Below are positions 24,418 to 33,094 of a stretch of DNA of 63,239 bases, one piece after another. Numbering within the stretch: the first letter of the stretch is position 1; the number at the start of each line of letters is the position of its first letter. The notes under the pieces are model-generated. The model made no database searches. It was not told where the DNA came from and worked only from the letters and a program-made list of their open reading frames with translations. The position numbers and the translations under genes are program-made. This DNA comes from Lachnospiraceae bacterium (GTDB taxonomy: Bacteria > Bacillota > Clostridia > Lachnospirales > Lachnospiraceae), in assembly GCA_022769665.1 (NCBI GenBank), contig JALEIR010000082.1, positions 1-63,239 on the forward strand, read 5' to 3'.

Positions 24418-24525
24418 CTATCGGTACAAGAAAACCGACTGCACGATACATTTCCAAATCGCAGTCCGCACAACCCACGGTAAGCGATTCCACCCCGCTT
24501 TTCTCATATGCATAGGAAACTTCAT
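24418..24525 (-). CDS. Possible 35-residue basic, tryptophan-rich small protein
   Basis: An ATG at 24523-24525 with GAGGAG about nine bases upstream opens a 35-codon frame, beginning MKFPMHMRKAGW and ending in TAG at 24418-24420. The product has three Trp, several Arg/Lys and a hydrophobic C-terminal half (TAIWKCIVQSVFLY), so it could be membrane-associated. No family is recognised. It lies in the 447-base gap between polC and the acyltransferase gene, which otherwise contains only the operator-like repeat and a nested hairpin. Coding status rests only on the ribosome site. Confidence 0.3.
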   Translation of the reverse strand: MKFPMHMRKAGWNRLPWVVRTAIWKCIVQSVFLYR

Positions 24526-24566
24526 CTCTTTATTCTCCTCAAGCAATCATTGGTGTTAATTCTATT

Positions 24567-24666
24567 CCCAGTTCAGCTGCCCTCTTCATTCATAAAATGG
24601 CGGTTCGAAAATGCTTTGTGTGCAAACACCCACGCATTTCGACCGTCATTTGATGGCTGAACTGGG
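24567..24666. repeat. 100-nt nested inverted repeat downstream of polC
   Basis: Outer arms CCCAGTTCAGC (24567-24577) and GCTGAACTGGG (24656-24666) are perfect complements. Inside, AAATGGCGGTTCGAAAATGC pairs with GCATTTCGACCGTCATTT (two bulges, one mismatch), and the tip has GTGTGCAAACAC (24619-24630). The whole can fold into one long hairpin. No T-tract follows on either strand, so it is not a standard terminator; it resembles a miniature inverted-repeat element or a structured RNA. polC stops two bases away. Confidence 0.7.
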
Positions 24667-24668
24667 GA

Positions 24669-27600
24669 TTAAAAATCAAACAAACTCAGCTGGTTGGATT
24701 CGGGAAGGTCGCCCAGAAGGCCCAGTTCCGCCATCAAATCCACCACTGTCTTGGAAACCTTGGTTCGCTCTCTGAAATCATCTTTTGACAGGAAGGGGCC
24801 GTCCTTAGCCGCTTCCACGATGGCGTCCGCTGCTTTCTCACCAAGTCCGTCGATACTGCTCAGGGAAGGCATCAGTTTACCATCCACAATCTGGAAAGAC
24901 CGGGACTGGGCACGGAAAATATCAATGGGCTCAAATTCAAAGCCTCGGGCATACATCTCCTGTACCACCCTCATGTCTCCGTAAGCAAGCTCCTCTTTAT
25001 TTGAGAGAGGCTGTGCTCCCGGTTCCTTGTTTGACGCGGCATCCATTCTTCGCTTATATTCCTTCATGATAGCTTCCATATGAGTCTGTCCCTGACACAT
25101 CTGTTCATAGGAAAAGGCTTTTGCGCGGATACTGAAGAAAGCGCCGTAATAAGCCAGCGGATAATGAATCTTGCAGTAGGCGATTCGCCATGCCATCATG
25201 ACGTACGCCGCAGCATGGGCTTTGGGGAACATGTACTCAATCTTCTCGCATGACTTAATGTACCAGTCCGGCACATCATGGGCCACCATATCCTCTTTCC
25301 ACTCCTTCCACTGGTCGGGATTTATCTTCTTTTTCGCAACGGTTCCCTTTCGTACCGCCTCCATGATTTTAAAGGATTTTTCAGGTTCGACCCCTTTGTT
25401 GATCAAATAGGTCATAATGTCATCACGGGTACATACACAGGTGGAAATAGTTGCAATACCTTCCCGAATCAAGTCCTGTGCATTTCCCACCCATACGTTG
25501 GTACCGTGAGACAGGCCGGATATCCGCACCAAATCGGAAAAACTCTTAGGCTGTGCCTCCATGACCATGGCCATGGCAAAATCCGTACCAAACTCCGGGA
25601 TGCCGAGACACCCCAGCTTTGTTCCCCCTATCTGCTCCGGCGTAATACCCAAAGCATCCGTATTCTGGAAAAGGCTCATAACGTCTTTCCCGTCCAGAGG
25701 AATGGTCAGAGGGTCTCTCCCCGTCAAATCCTGAAGCATACGAATCATGGTGGGATCATCGTGCCCCAGAATGTCCAGTTTCAACAGGTTATGGTCAATG
25801 GAATGATAATCAAAGTGTGTGGTTATGGTGTCCGTAGTCATATCGTTGGCAGGATGCTGTACCGGTGTGAAGGAATTGATATCCTGCCCCAGCGGGAGCA
25901 CCACGATACCGCCGGGATGCTGTCCGGTACTTCTCCGAACGCCGGTACAACCTACCACAATTCTGTCAATTTCACTGTTTCGCTTGTGTTTTCCTCTTTC
26001 CTCAAAATAATTCTTCACATATCCGAAAGCGGTTTTATCCGCCAAGGTTGCAATGGTTCCGGCGCGGAAGGTCTGCCCTGCGCCGAAGATAACCTCCGTG
26101 TACTTATGGGCTTTGGACTGATACTCACCGGAGAAATTTAAGTCGATATCAGGCTCCTTGTCTCCCTTAAATCCCAGGAAGGTTTCAAAGGGAATATCAA
26201 ACCCTTCTTTGTGTAACGGTTCTCCGCAGTTGGGACAAACCTTGTCAGGCATATCAATCCCCGCAGTACCCGCATAGGCTTTCACCTCATCGCTGTCAAA
26301 ATCCACATAGTGGCATTTGCTGCAATAATAATGAGGACTCAGGGGGTTAATCTCCGTAATACCGGACATGGTAGCCACAAAGGAGCTTCCCACAGAGCCC
26401 CGGGATCCCACCAGATAACCGTCCTCCACAGACTTCCACACCAGCTTCTGTGCGATAATATACATCACGGCGAAACCGTTCTTAATAATGGAGTTCAATT
26501 CCTTCTCCAGACGTTTTTCCACGACATCCGGCAGATTGGGGCCATATATTTCGTGAGCTCTGTCATAACAGATTTTTGTCAGAGTCTTGTCACTGTCAGG
26601 AATCACCGGAGGACATTTATCGGGCCGGACCGGTGCGATGGTTTCGCACATGTCCGCAATCATATTGGTATTCTTTACCACAATTTCGTAGGCTTTGTCA
26701 CTTCCAAGATAAGAAAATTCTTCCAACATTTCATCCGTAGTATGCAAAAACAGCGGCGCCTGGTCATCAGCGTCGTCAAAGCCCTTGCCCGCCATAATGA
26801 TTCGACGGTAGATTTCATCCTCCGGGTCCAGGAAGTGCACATCGCAGGTAGCTACAACCGGTTTGTGAAACTGCTCACCCAGCTTCACAATTTTCCGGTT
26901 CATATCCTGTATGTCCTCAATGGAATTTATATTTCTTATCTTTTCCGAGGCAATCATAAACTTATTGTTGCCGCAGGGCTGTATTTCCAGATAATCATAA
27001 AAATTCACCAGCCGTGCAATCTGCATATCGCTCTGTCCGTCCAACAGTGCGCGATACAGTTCTCCCGCCTCACAGGCACTTCCCAGAATCAGTCCTTCTC
27101 TGTATTTCATCACCAGACTCTTGGGTATCCTGGGATGCCTGTTAAAATAAGTCAGATGAGACTGGGATATCAGCCTGTAAAGATTGATTCTCCCCAAATC
27201 ATTTTTTGCGAGAATAATAGCATGATAAGAAGGCAGCTTTCTCACCAGTTCCACACTGTCCGCTCCCATACCATTCACCTGAGCCAGAGTAAAAATATTC
27301 TGCTCCGCCAGCATTTTGATAAATTTTACAAATATCCGGGCAGTGCACTCCGCATCATCCACCGCCCGGTGATGATTTTCCAACGAAATATTTAAGGTCT
27401 TCGCCACCGCATCCAGAGTATGTTTTGCCTGATTCGGCAAGAGCACCCTGGAAATCCCTACCGTATCAACATAGGTATACTCCGTGGGCAACCCCAGTCG
27501 TCTGCAGTTTTCAATGATAAAACTCATATCGAAGTTAGCATTATGTGCCACCAGTACACAACCCGCACAAAACTCCAGAAACCTCGGGAGCACTTCCTCA

Positions 27601-29333
27601 ATCACAGGAGCATCTATTACCATATCATCCCGGATGCTTGTCAGTTTTTCAATTTCAAAAGGAATAGGTACCTGCGGGTTGACAAAGGTAGAAAACCTGT
27701 CTACAACCTCACCTCCGCTGACCTTCACCGCACCGATTTCGATAATGCGGTTATTGACAGGAGAAAAACCGGTCGTCTCAATGTCAAACACCACAAAATC
27801 TTCTTCAAGAGTCTGCCCCTTGTCCCCGGTGACGATTTCCTTCAAATCATCTACCAGATATGCCTCCACTCCGTACAGAATTTTAAAGAAATCCTGCTTG
27901 TCGGGATTCGTCTCCCCCGCCTCGACACGTTTTCCCTTTTCGGCCTTCCACAAATCATCCCAGACATGGTTTGCATCGGTAAATCCCTGTACCACACCGT
28001 GGTCCGTGATAGCGATGGCTTTGTGCCCCCATTTGTAAGCACGCTTTACGATATCTTTCGCTTCCGAGACACCGTCCATATCGCTCATCTTGGTATGGCA
28101 ATGCAGTTCCACCCGCTTGTGAGGGGCCGTATCCATTCTGGTCGTTGTAAAATCAGCAATCTTTTTTATTCCGTAAATTGTACCGATAGTCAAATCATGG
28201 TCAAACTTATCCAGATTCACCACACCCTTGATTTTCACAAAGGTTCCGGGCTTCAATCCGCCCATCAACTCCTTCACAAACTCGTTTCGGGCAAACAATT
28301 TTACACCGATGGTATCCGTAAAGTCCGTGACATCAAACATAACAATGGTTTTTTCATTCTTGATTTCACGGCTGTCCAGCTTCAGAATCTTTCCCCGGAT
28401 GACAACCTCGCCCATCTCCCCGATAATATCTTCAATATGCAGGGCTTCTTCCTCAAAGTCCTTGCCGTATATCACATCAGGATTATCGGACTGTTTTAAT
28501 GTCTTGGTATAATCTCCACTCCTTCTGAATTCTCCTCGGCCTTTTTTAAATTCTCCGCCCCGGAAACTGTCGCCGAAGGATTTTGTAGTGCCAAATGCCG
28601 CTTTCCCGCCCTGACCGGACGCTGTCGGCTCTCCCTTTGCGCCCGCTTCTTCAGAATTTGAAGCCTGCGTCCTTGTGTTATCCGCCGTTCCTGCCGGCTC
28701 TGACACACTTATAGGTTCCCCGCCGGCACTTTCTGCCCCATGTTCTTTTCCTTTCATGGTTCGACGGTAAATTTCATTGACCTTCATCCGGATTTTCAGT
28801 TCATCATCCTCGGCAAATTTCCCTGTTTTTGCCTCCCGGTATTCCACACTCACAGTACACTTGAGGCCGCATCTCTCCACCAGGATTTTCTCCAGTACCC
28901 GTATCAGTTCCTCTTCCTTGCTGTGATTTAGGACAGTATCCTCCACATTAAGAATCATTTTTCCCTGTTCCGGGTAATCTATCTCCGCTGTACGAAAAGC
29001 ATTGTATTCAATATGGCTGTAATCCTTCAGTTCCTCCAAAATGCTTTCACGATATACTTCCATCAAATTTTCCGGTGTATACTGGGATGACAGCTCAAAT
29101 CTCTCATGTATCTTGATTGTAATCAAAGCGTTCGGAAAAAGCTGCTTTCTGATTTCCGTCTCAGCTTTCCTGATGTCCTCCTTTAATATCAGCCTCGTGC
29201 TGAAAAGATAGACATGCAGAACATCTTTCCGTTTTGTAGTGGATACTCTCTCCACCAAGGATTGCTCCAGTTTATCATGAAGCGGATTATTTATTTGTAA
29301 TGTAGGAAAAACCTCAAAAAAAGGCTTTGTCAT
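24669..29333 (-). CDS. polC: DNA polymerase III alpha subunit, PolC type
   Basis: PolC is the replicative polymerase of low-GC Gram-positives, with its own proofreading exonuclease. The 1554-residue protein shows, in order: an N-terminal domain with a disordered basic Gly/Ser-rich linker (about 185-280), an OB fold (VVIRGKILKLDSREI), a PHP domain (ELHCHTKMSDMDGVSEA, about 410), the DnaQ-type exonuclease inserted in PHP (VVFDIETTGFSPVNNRIIEI, about 515), a zinc-binding segment (CSKCHYVDF ... VCPNCGEPL) and the polymerase core with the GDKEPDIDLNFSGEYQ catalytic region. Length is slightly above the usual 1430-1450. The ATG directly follows the ispG stop (TAAATG). Confidence 0.97.
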   Translation of the reverse strand: MTKPFFEVFPTLQINNPLHDKLEQSLVERVSTTKRKDVLHVYLFSTRLILKEDIRKAETEIRKQLFPNALITIKIHERFELSSQYTPENLMEVYRESILEELKDYSHIEYNAFRTAEIDYPEQGKMILNVEDTVLNHSKEEELIRVLEKILVERCGLKCTVSVEYREAKTGKFAEDDELKIRMKVNEIYRRTMKGKEHGAESAGGEPISVSEPAGTADNTRTQASNSEEAGAKGEPTASGQGGKAAFGTTKSFGDSFRGGEFKKGRGEFRRSGDYTKTLKQSDNPDVIYGKDFEEEALHIEDIIGEMGEVVIRGKILKLDSREIKNEKTIVMFDVTDFTDTIGVKLFARNEFVKELMGGLKPGTFVKIKGVVNLDKFDHDLTIGTIYGIKKIADFTTTRMDTAPHKRVELHCHTKMSDMDGVSEAKDIVKRAYKWGHKAIAITDHGVVQGFTDANHVWDDLWKAEKGKRVEAGETNPDKQDFFKILYGVEAYLVDDLKEIVTGDKGQTLEEDFVVFDIETTGFSPVNNRIIEIGAVKVSGGEVVDRFSTFVNPQVPIPFEIEKLTSIRDDMVIDAPVIEEVLPRFLEFCAGCVLVAHNANFDMSFIIENCRRLGLPTEYTYVDTVGISRVLLPNQAKHTLDAVAKTLNISLENHHRAVDDAECTARIFVKFIKMLAEQNIFTLAQVNGMGADSVELVRKLPSYHAIILAKNDLGRINLYRLISQSHLTYFNRHPRIPKSLVMKYREGLILGSACEAGELYRALLDGQSDMQIARLVNFYDYLEIQPCGNNKFMIASEKIRNINSIEDIQDMNRKIVKLGEQFHKPVVATCDVHFLDPEDEIYRRIIMAGKGFDDADDQAPLFLHTTDEMLEEFSYLGSDKAYEIVVKNTNMIADMCETIAPVRPDKCPPVIPDSDKTLTKICYDRAHEIYGPNLPDVVEKRLEKELNSIIKNGFAVMYIIAQKLVWKSVEDGYLVGSRGSVGSSFVATMSGITEINPLSPHYYCSKCHYVDFDSDEVKAYAGTAGIDMPDKVCPNCGEPLHKEGFDIPFETFLGFKGDKEPDIDLNFSGEYQSKAHKYTEVIFGAGQTFRAGTIATLADKTAFGYVKNYFEERGKHKRNSEIDRIVVGCTGVRRSTGQHPGGIVVLPLGQDINSFTPVQHPANDMTTDTITTHFDYHSIDHNLLKLDILGHDDPTMIRMLQDLTGRDPLTIPLDGKDVMSLFQNTDALGITPEQIGGTKLGCLGIPEFGTDFAMAMVMEAQPKSFSDLVRISGLSHGTNVWVGNAQDLIREGIATISTCVCTRDDIMTYLINKGVEPEKSFKIMEAVRKGTVAKKKINPDQWKEWKEDMVAHDVPDWYIKSCEKIEYMFPKAHAAAYVMMAWRIAYCKIHYPLAYYGAFFSIRAKAFSYEQMCQGQTHMEAIMKEYKRRMDAASNKEPGAQPLSNKEELAYGDMRVVQEMYARGFEFEPIDIFRAQSRSFQIVDGKLMPSLSSIDGLGEKAADAIVEAAKDGPFLSKDDFRERTKVSKTVVDLMAELGLLGDLPESNQLSLFDF

Positions 29334-30395
29334 TTATTCTTCACCCGTCCAGTTGTCCAATTCTTCTTTCAGCGCGGCAAGCAGGTTCTCCTCCGGTACC
29401 TTGCGAATAATCTCACCCTTTTTCATCAAAAGGCCTTCACCGATACCTCCTGCCACACCGAGGTCTGCCTCTCTGGCCTCCCCGGGACCGTTGACCGCGC
29501 ATCCCATCACAGCCACTTTGATATCCAACGGATAGTCTTCCACCAGTCTCTCAACCTTCGTTGCAAGCCCAATCAAATCAATCCGGGTTCTGCCGCAGGT
29601 CGGACAGGATACCACCTCTATTCCGCCCTTTCGCAGTCCCAGAGTCCTCAAAATCAGCTTGGCGGACTTAATCTCCTCCACAGGATTTCCGGTAAGGGAA
29701 ACGCGCACTGTATCCCCGATTCCCTGATTTAAAATCAGTGCCAGTCCGATAGCTGATTTGATATTTCCGCTTTGTACCGTTCCCGACTCCGTAATCCCTA
29801 CATGCAGCGGATAATCCGTCTTATCTGCCAGCAGTTCATGGGCCTTTACGCACATAAGCACATCCGATGACTTAATGCTGATCACAAGATTACGATAGTC
29901 GAATTGCTCTATCATATGTACCTTGTCAAGAGCACTTTCCACAATTCCCTCAGCCGTTACGCCGCCGTACTTTTCCACCAGATTTTTCTCCAGCGAACCG
30001 CTGTTGACACCGACACGTATAGGAATGTTCCGCTCCTTCGCCACATTCACAACAGCCTTAACCTTCTCCGCACTGCCGATGTTTCCCGGATTGATGCGAA
30101 TCTTATCCGCACCGTTTTCCATGGCGGCAATAGCCATACGATAATCAAAATGAATATCCGCCACCAAAGGTATATGAATCTGTTTCTTGATTTCTCCGAT
30201 TGCCTTTGCCGCCTCCTCAGTAGGCACGGTGCATCGGATAATTTCGCAGCCTGCCCGCTCCAGATCCAGAATCTGGGCAACGGTAGCTCTCACATCCTCT
30301 GTCTTTGTATTTGTCATGGACTGTATCAGTATGGGATTTCCTCCCCCGATTTTTTGATCGCCGATTTGTACAATGCGCGTATGATCTCTGTACAT
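29334..30395 (-). CDS. ispG: 4-hydroxy-3-methylbut-2-en-1-yl diphosphate synthase IspG
   Basis: IspG reductively converts MEcPP to HMBPP in the MEP isoprenoid pathway, using a [4Fe-4S] cluster. The 353-residue protein shows the TIM-barrel N-terminal part (VQIGDQKIGGGNPILIQSM) and the C-terminal cluster-binding cysteines in VSCPTCGRT and MGCAVNGPGEA. Length matches the short bacterial form. AAAGGAGAAG precedes the ATG. It is placed directly upstream of polC with abutting stop and start, a neighbourhood shared with many Firmicutes. The usual upstream partners rseP and dxr are absent; dprA precedes it instead. Confidence 0.96.
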   Translation of the reverse strand: MYRDHTRIVQIGDQKIGGGNPILIQSMTNTKTEDVRATVAQILDLERAGCEIIRCTVPTEEAAKAIGEIKKQIHIPLVADIHFDYRMAIAAMENGADKIRINPGNIGSAEKVKAVVNVAKERNIPIRVGVNSGSLEKNLVEKYGGVTAEGIVESALDKVHMIEQFDYRNLVISIKSSDVLMCVKAHELLADKTDYPLHVGITESGTVQSGNIKSAIGLALILNQGIGDTVRVSLTGNPVEEIKSAKLILRTLGLRKGGIEVVSCPTCGRTRIDLIGLATKVERLVEDYPLDIKVAVMGCAVNGPGEAREADLGVAGGIGEGLLMKKGEIIRKVPEENLLAALKEELDNWTGEE

Positions 30396-30470
30396 GAACT
30401 TCTCCTTTATTCTAAATTTTGATACCCTTTTTCTAAGATAATCATATCCTTTTCTCCCGGAATGCGCAAG

Positions 30471-31415
30471 TCACTCTTTTCTGCAGAATTGCCCGGGGCT
30501 GACTTGAACCGCCAGATTTTCCATGCACAGTCTGATTAACAGTAACGGTATGGGAGTTCCCTGATATTTTTCCGGTAGCCGCTCCCTGATTTGCTCCGGA
30601 CCGGCGGGCGAAAAATCCAGTGCATGATAAATCGCCAGAAGTTCCGGTTCCCCCTCCGGCAGCCTTGCTTCTTTCCTATCATTCTCACGAAAAACTTCCG
30701 ATGTGTTCTCCCTCAGCTCCCTGTCTTCCCATGCCATACACCGTTTTGCCGTAATCCCTTTCAGTTCCTCCAGAAATTCATCCGTATCCAGCAAAATTCC
30801 GGCCCCCAGCTTTAACAATCTGTTACAGCCCACACTCAGGCTGTCCGTTATCCGCCCCGGCACGGCATATACCTCTCTCCCCTGCTCCAACGCCATATCC
30901 ACGGTAATCAGTGTTCCGCTCTTTTCTCTTGCTTCCACAACAATAATGGCATCTGCCAAACCGCTGACAATACGGTTCCTTGCCGGAAAATTACGTGCAA
31001 TGGCAGATGTCCCCGGAGGATACTCCGACAGAATACCGCCTGTCACCTTCAATTTCTCATACAAGCTTTTGTTGCTTGCAGGATAACAGACGTCGACGCC
31101 ACTCCCCAAAACCGCATAGGAATATCCTCCGGCATCCACTGCGGCTTCCTGTGCAATTCCGTCAATTCCTCTCGCCATTCCGCTAATCACCTGGATTCCT
31201 TTTCTGCCCAACACGCTGCCCAGGCGGGCGGCCACATATCTTCCGTATTCCGAGCAGTCCCTTGCACCTATCACCGCAACAGAGGGAATCCGTTCCACCG
31301 GCAGACTCCCCAATATATACAGTTTCTCCGGAGGCTTCGGAATCTCTTTCAGTCTCCGTGGGTACTCCTTTTCTTCTTTATTTATTACTCTTATCTTCTT
31401 CTCTTCCAAAGACAC
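30471..31415 (-). CDS. dprA: DNA-processing protein DprA (Smf)
   Basis: DprA loads RecA on incoming single-stranded DNA during transformation. The product (about 314 residues) has the Rossmann-like core: VAVIGARDCSEYGRYVAARL, ISGMARGIDGIAQEAA, VLGSGVDVCYPASN, LSEYPPGTSA and FPARNRIVSGLADAIIVVEA. A weak C-terminal winged-helix region follows (about 240-314). The start is unclear: a GTG at 31413-31415 overlaps GGGGGAGT, and a TTG at 31407-31409 has better spacing. It follows comM by six bases; both are transformation-related, although the window shows no uptake genes. Confidence 0.95.
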   Translation of the reverse strand: MSLEEKKIRVINKEEKEYPRRLKEIPKPPEKLYILGSLPVERIPSVAVIGARDCSEYGRYVAARLGSVLGRKGIQVISGMARGIDGIAQEAAVDAGGYSYAVLGSGVDVCYPASNKSLYEKLKVTGGILSEYPPGTSAIARNFPARNRIVSGLADAIIVVEAREKSGTLITVDMALEQGREVYAVPGRITDSLSVGCNRLLKLGAGILLDTDEFLEELKGITAKRCMAWEDRELRENTSEVFRENDRKEARLPEGEPELLAIYHALDFSPAGPEQIRERLPEKYQGTPIPLLLIRLCMENLAVQVSPGQFCRKE

Positions 31416-31421
31416 TCCCCC

Positions 31422-32969
31422 TTACATCCAGTACTCCAAAGACGGTCTGTAAAAACATGCTTCCAGCAGATGCTGTGTGTTCAGCTTCTCCTCACCCTCT
31501 AAATCCGCCACAGTTCTTGCCACTTTCAGCACTCTGTGATATGCTCTTGCGCTGAGCTTTAGCGAATGATACATTTGCTCCATAAATTCCTGCTCCTTCC
31601 TGCCAAGTTGGCAGTATCTTTCGATATCTGCTCCTTCCATATCCGCATTAAAACGGCAATCCGTACCCTCAAAACGCCCGGTCTGAATCTCTCTGGCCCG
31701 CATAACTCTGCTCCTGATTTCCGCACTGCTTTCCGATTTTTTCTTTCTGTTCAAACCTGTTATATCCACTGCCTGTAATTCCACGCACAAATCAATTCTG
31801 TCCAGAATGGGGCCGGACACCCTGCCCATATATTTTTGAATCGTGGGTTCCGTGCATCTGCATCTGTTACGGTCGGGATAATAACCGCAAGGACATGGGT
31901 TCATGGCACAAACCAACATAAAATCACTGGGATAAATCACACTTCCGCCGGCTCTGGCAATGGAAACCACCCGGTCTTCCAAGGGCTGTCTGAGAGAATC
32001 CAGTGCAATTCTGCCAAATTCCGGAAGCTCGTCCAGAAATAACACTCCTCTGTGCGCCAACGAAATCATGCCGGGCCGGGGATTGGAGCTTCCTCCAATC
32101 AGCGCTGCCCGTGATATGGTATGATGTGGGCTCCGGAAAGGTCTCATACGGACCAACGGTCTTCCTTCCTCCAAAACTCCTGCCACGCTGGCAACAGAAG
32201 TCACCTCCAGGCTTTCCTCCAAAGTCAGCGGAGGCAATATTCCCGGTATACGCTTGGCAATCATGGACTTCCCGGCTCCCGGCGGTCCCACCATCAGCAG
32301 GTTGTGAAATCCGGCAGCTGCGATTTCAGCTGCCCTTTTCGCAGCTTCCTGCCCGCATACATCTTCAAAATCTGCTGTTTCACCGTATCTGTCTTCGTGA
32401 AATAAGGCCTCAACATCCACCGATTTTCCGGGAAGAATCTCTTCTCTTTTTCGCTCCTCTTTCTCCGAAAGGAACGCAAACACATCTCTGATATGTGCTG
32501 CTCCCCGTACCCGAATTCCCGGAATGACCGCGCCCTCCGCAGCATTTTCTGCAGGAACGATGCATTGTGAGATACCCCTGGCTGCTGCTTCCCGCACAAT
32601 CGGCAGTACTCCCCGCACCCTCTTAATCTCACCATCCAGTCCCAATTCCCCTAAGAACAGGATTCCTTCCGTTGCCTTGTCATCAAAAAAGTCCATTGCT
32701 TCCAAAATTCCCACCGCTATGGGTAAATCAAAAGCACTGCCTTCTTTCCTGATATCTGCAGGAGACAAATTCACGGTAATCCTTTTCGGCGGCAGATTCA
32801 TCCCGACATTTTTCAAAGCCACCGTCACTCTCTCCCTGGATTCTTTCACCTCGCTGCCCAATGAGCCCACCATGGAAAATCCCGGCAGTCCCTGAGCCAC
32901 ATCTGCCTCCACAGAGACAAGATAAGCCGACACTCCCTGTAGGGCGCCCGAAATAATAATACTGTACAT
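31422..32969 (-). CDS. comM: ComM/YifB-family Mg-chelatase-like AAA+ ATPase
   Basis: ComM-type proteins are hexameric helicases that help branch migration during natural transformation. The 515-residue protein has an N-terminal Lon-protease-like domain (GFSMVGSLGSEVKESRERV), an AAA+ domain with Walker A VGPPGAGKSMIAKRIPGILPP-like sequence (about residues 215-235), Walker B GVLFLDELPEF, a cysteine cluster (NPCPCGYYPDRNRCRCT) and the C-terminal Mg-chelatase domain (RAYHRVLKVARTVADL). Length matches the family of about 506. GCGAGG precedes the ATG. It forms an operon with dprA. Confidence 0.95.
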   Translation of the reverse strand: MYSIIISGALQGVSAYLVSVEADVAQGLPGFSMVGSLGSEVKESRERVTVALKNVGMNLPPKRITVNLSPADIRKEGSAFDLPIAVGILEAMDFFDDKATEGILFLGELGLDGEIKRVRGVLPIVREAAARGISQCIVPAENAAEGAVIPGIRVRGAAHIRDVFAFLSEKEERKREEILPGKSVDVEALFHEDRYGETADFEDVCGQEAAKRAAEIAAAGFHNLLMVGPPGAGKSMIAKRIPGILPPLTLEESLEVTSVASVAGVLEEGRPLVRMRPFRSPHHTISRAALIGGSSNPRPGMISLAHRGVLFLDELPEFGRIALDSLRQPLEDRVVSIARAGGSVIYPSDFMLVCAMNPCPCGYYPDRNRCRCTEPTIQKYMGRVSGPILDRIDLCVELQAVDITGLNRKKKSESSAEIRSRVMRAREIQTGRFEGTDCRFNADMEGADIERYCQLGRKEQEFMEQMYHSLKLSARAYHRVLKVARTVADLEGEEKLNTQHLLEACFYRPSLEYWM

Positions 32970-33013
32970 AACTACCTCGCATATTGGAATTTTTTTGAAA
33001 AGTATATCGAAAT

Positions 33014-33057
33014 CCTGCGGAAACCGCGGCGGAATGCCGTGAACCGGCGTCCGCAGG
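33014..33057 (-). other. GC-rich hairpin between pilT and comM
   Basis: Arms CCTGCGGA (33014-33021) and TCCGCAGG (33050-33057) are perfect complements around a GC-rich loop that contains a further CCG/CGG pairing. It sits in the 125-base gap. No strong T-tract follows on the minus strand, so terminator function for pilT is possible but weakly supported. Confidence 0.55.
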
Positions 33058-33094
33058 ACTTGAAAACAGATATTGATTGCTTGAAAAAATACGT

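Noticed and set aside
26310..28499. Two long plus-strand ORFs (361 and 359 codons) inside polC
   Set aside because: They overlap the strongly conserved PolC exonuclease/PHP regions on the opposite strand, have no ribosome sites, and their translations resemble no protein family.
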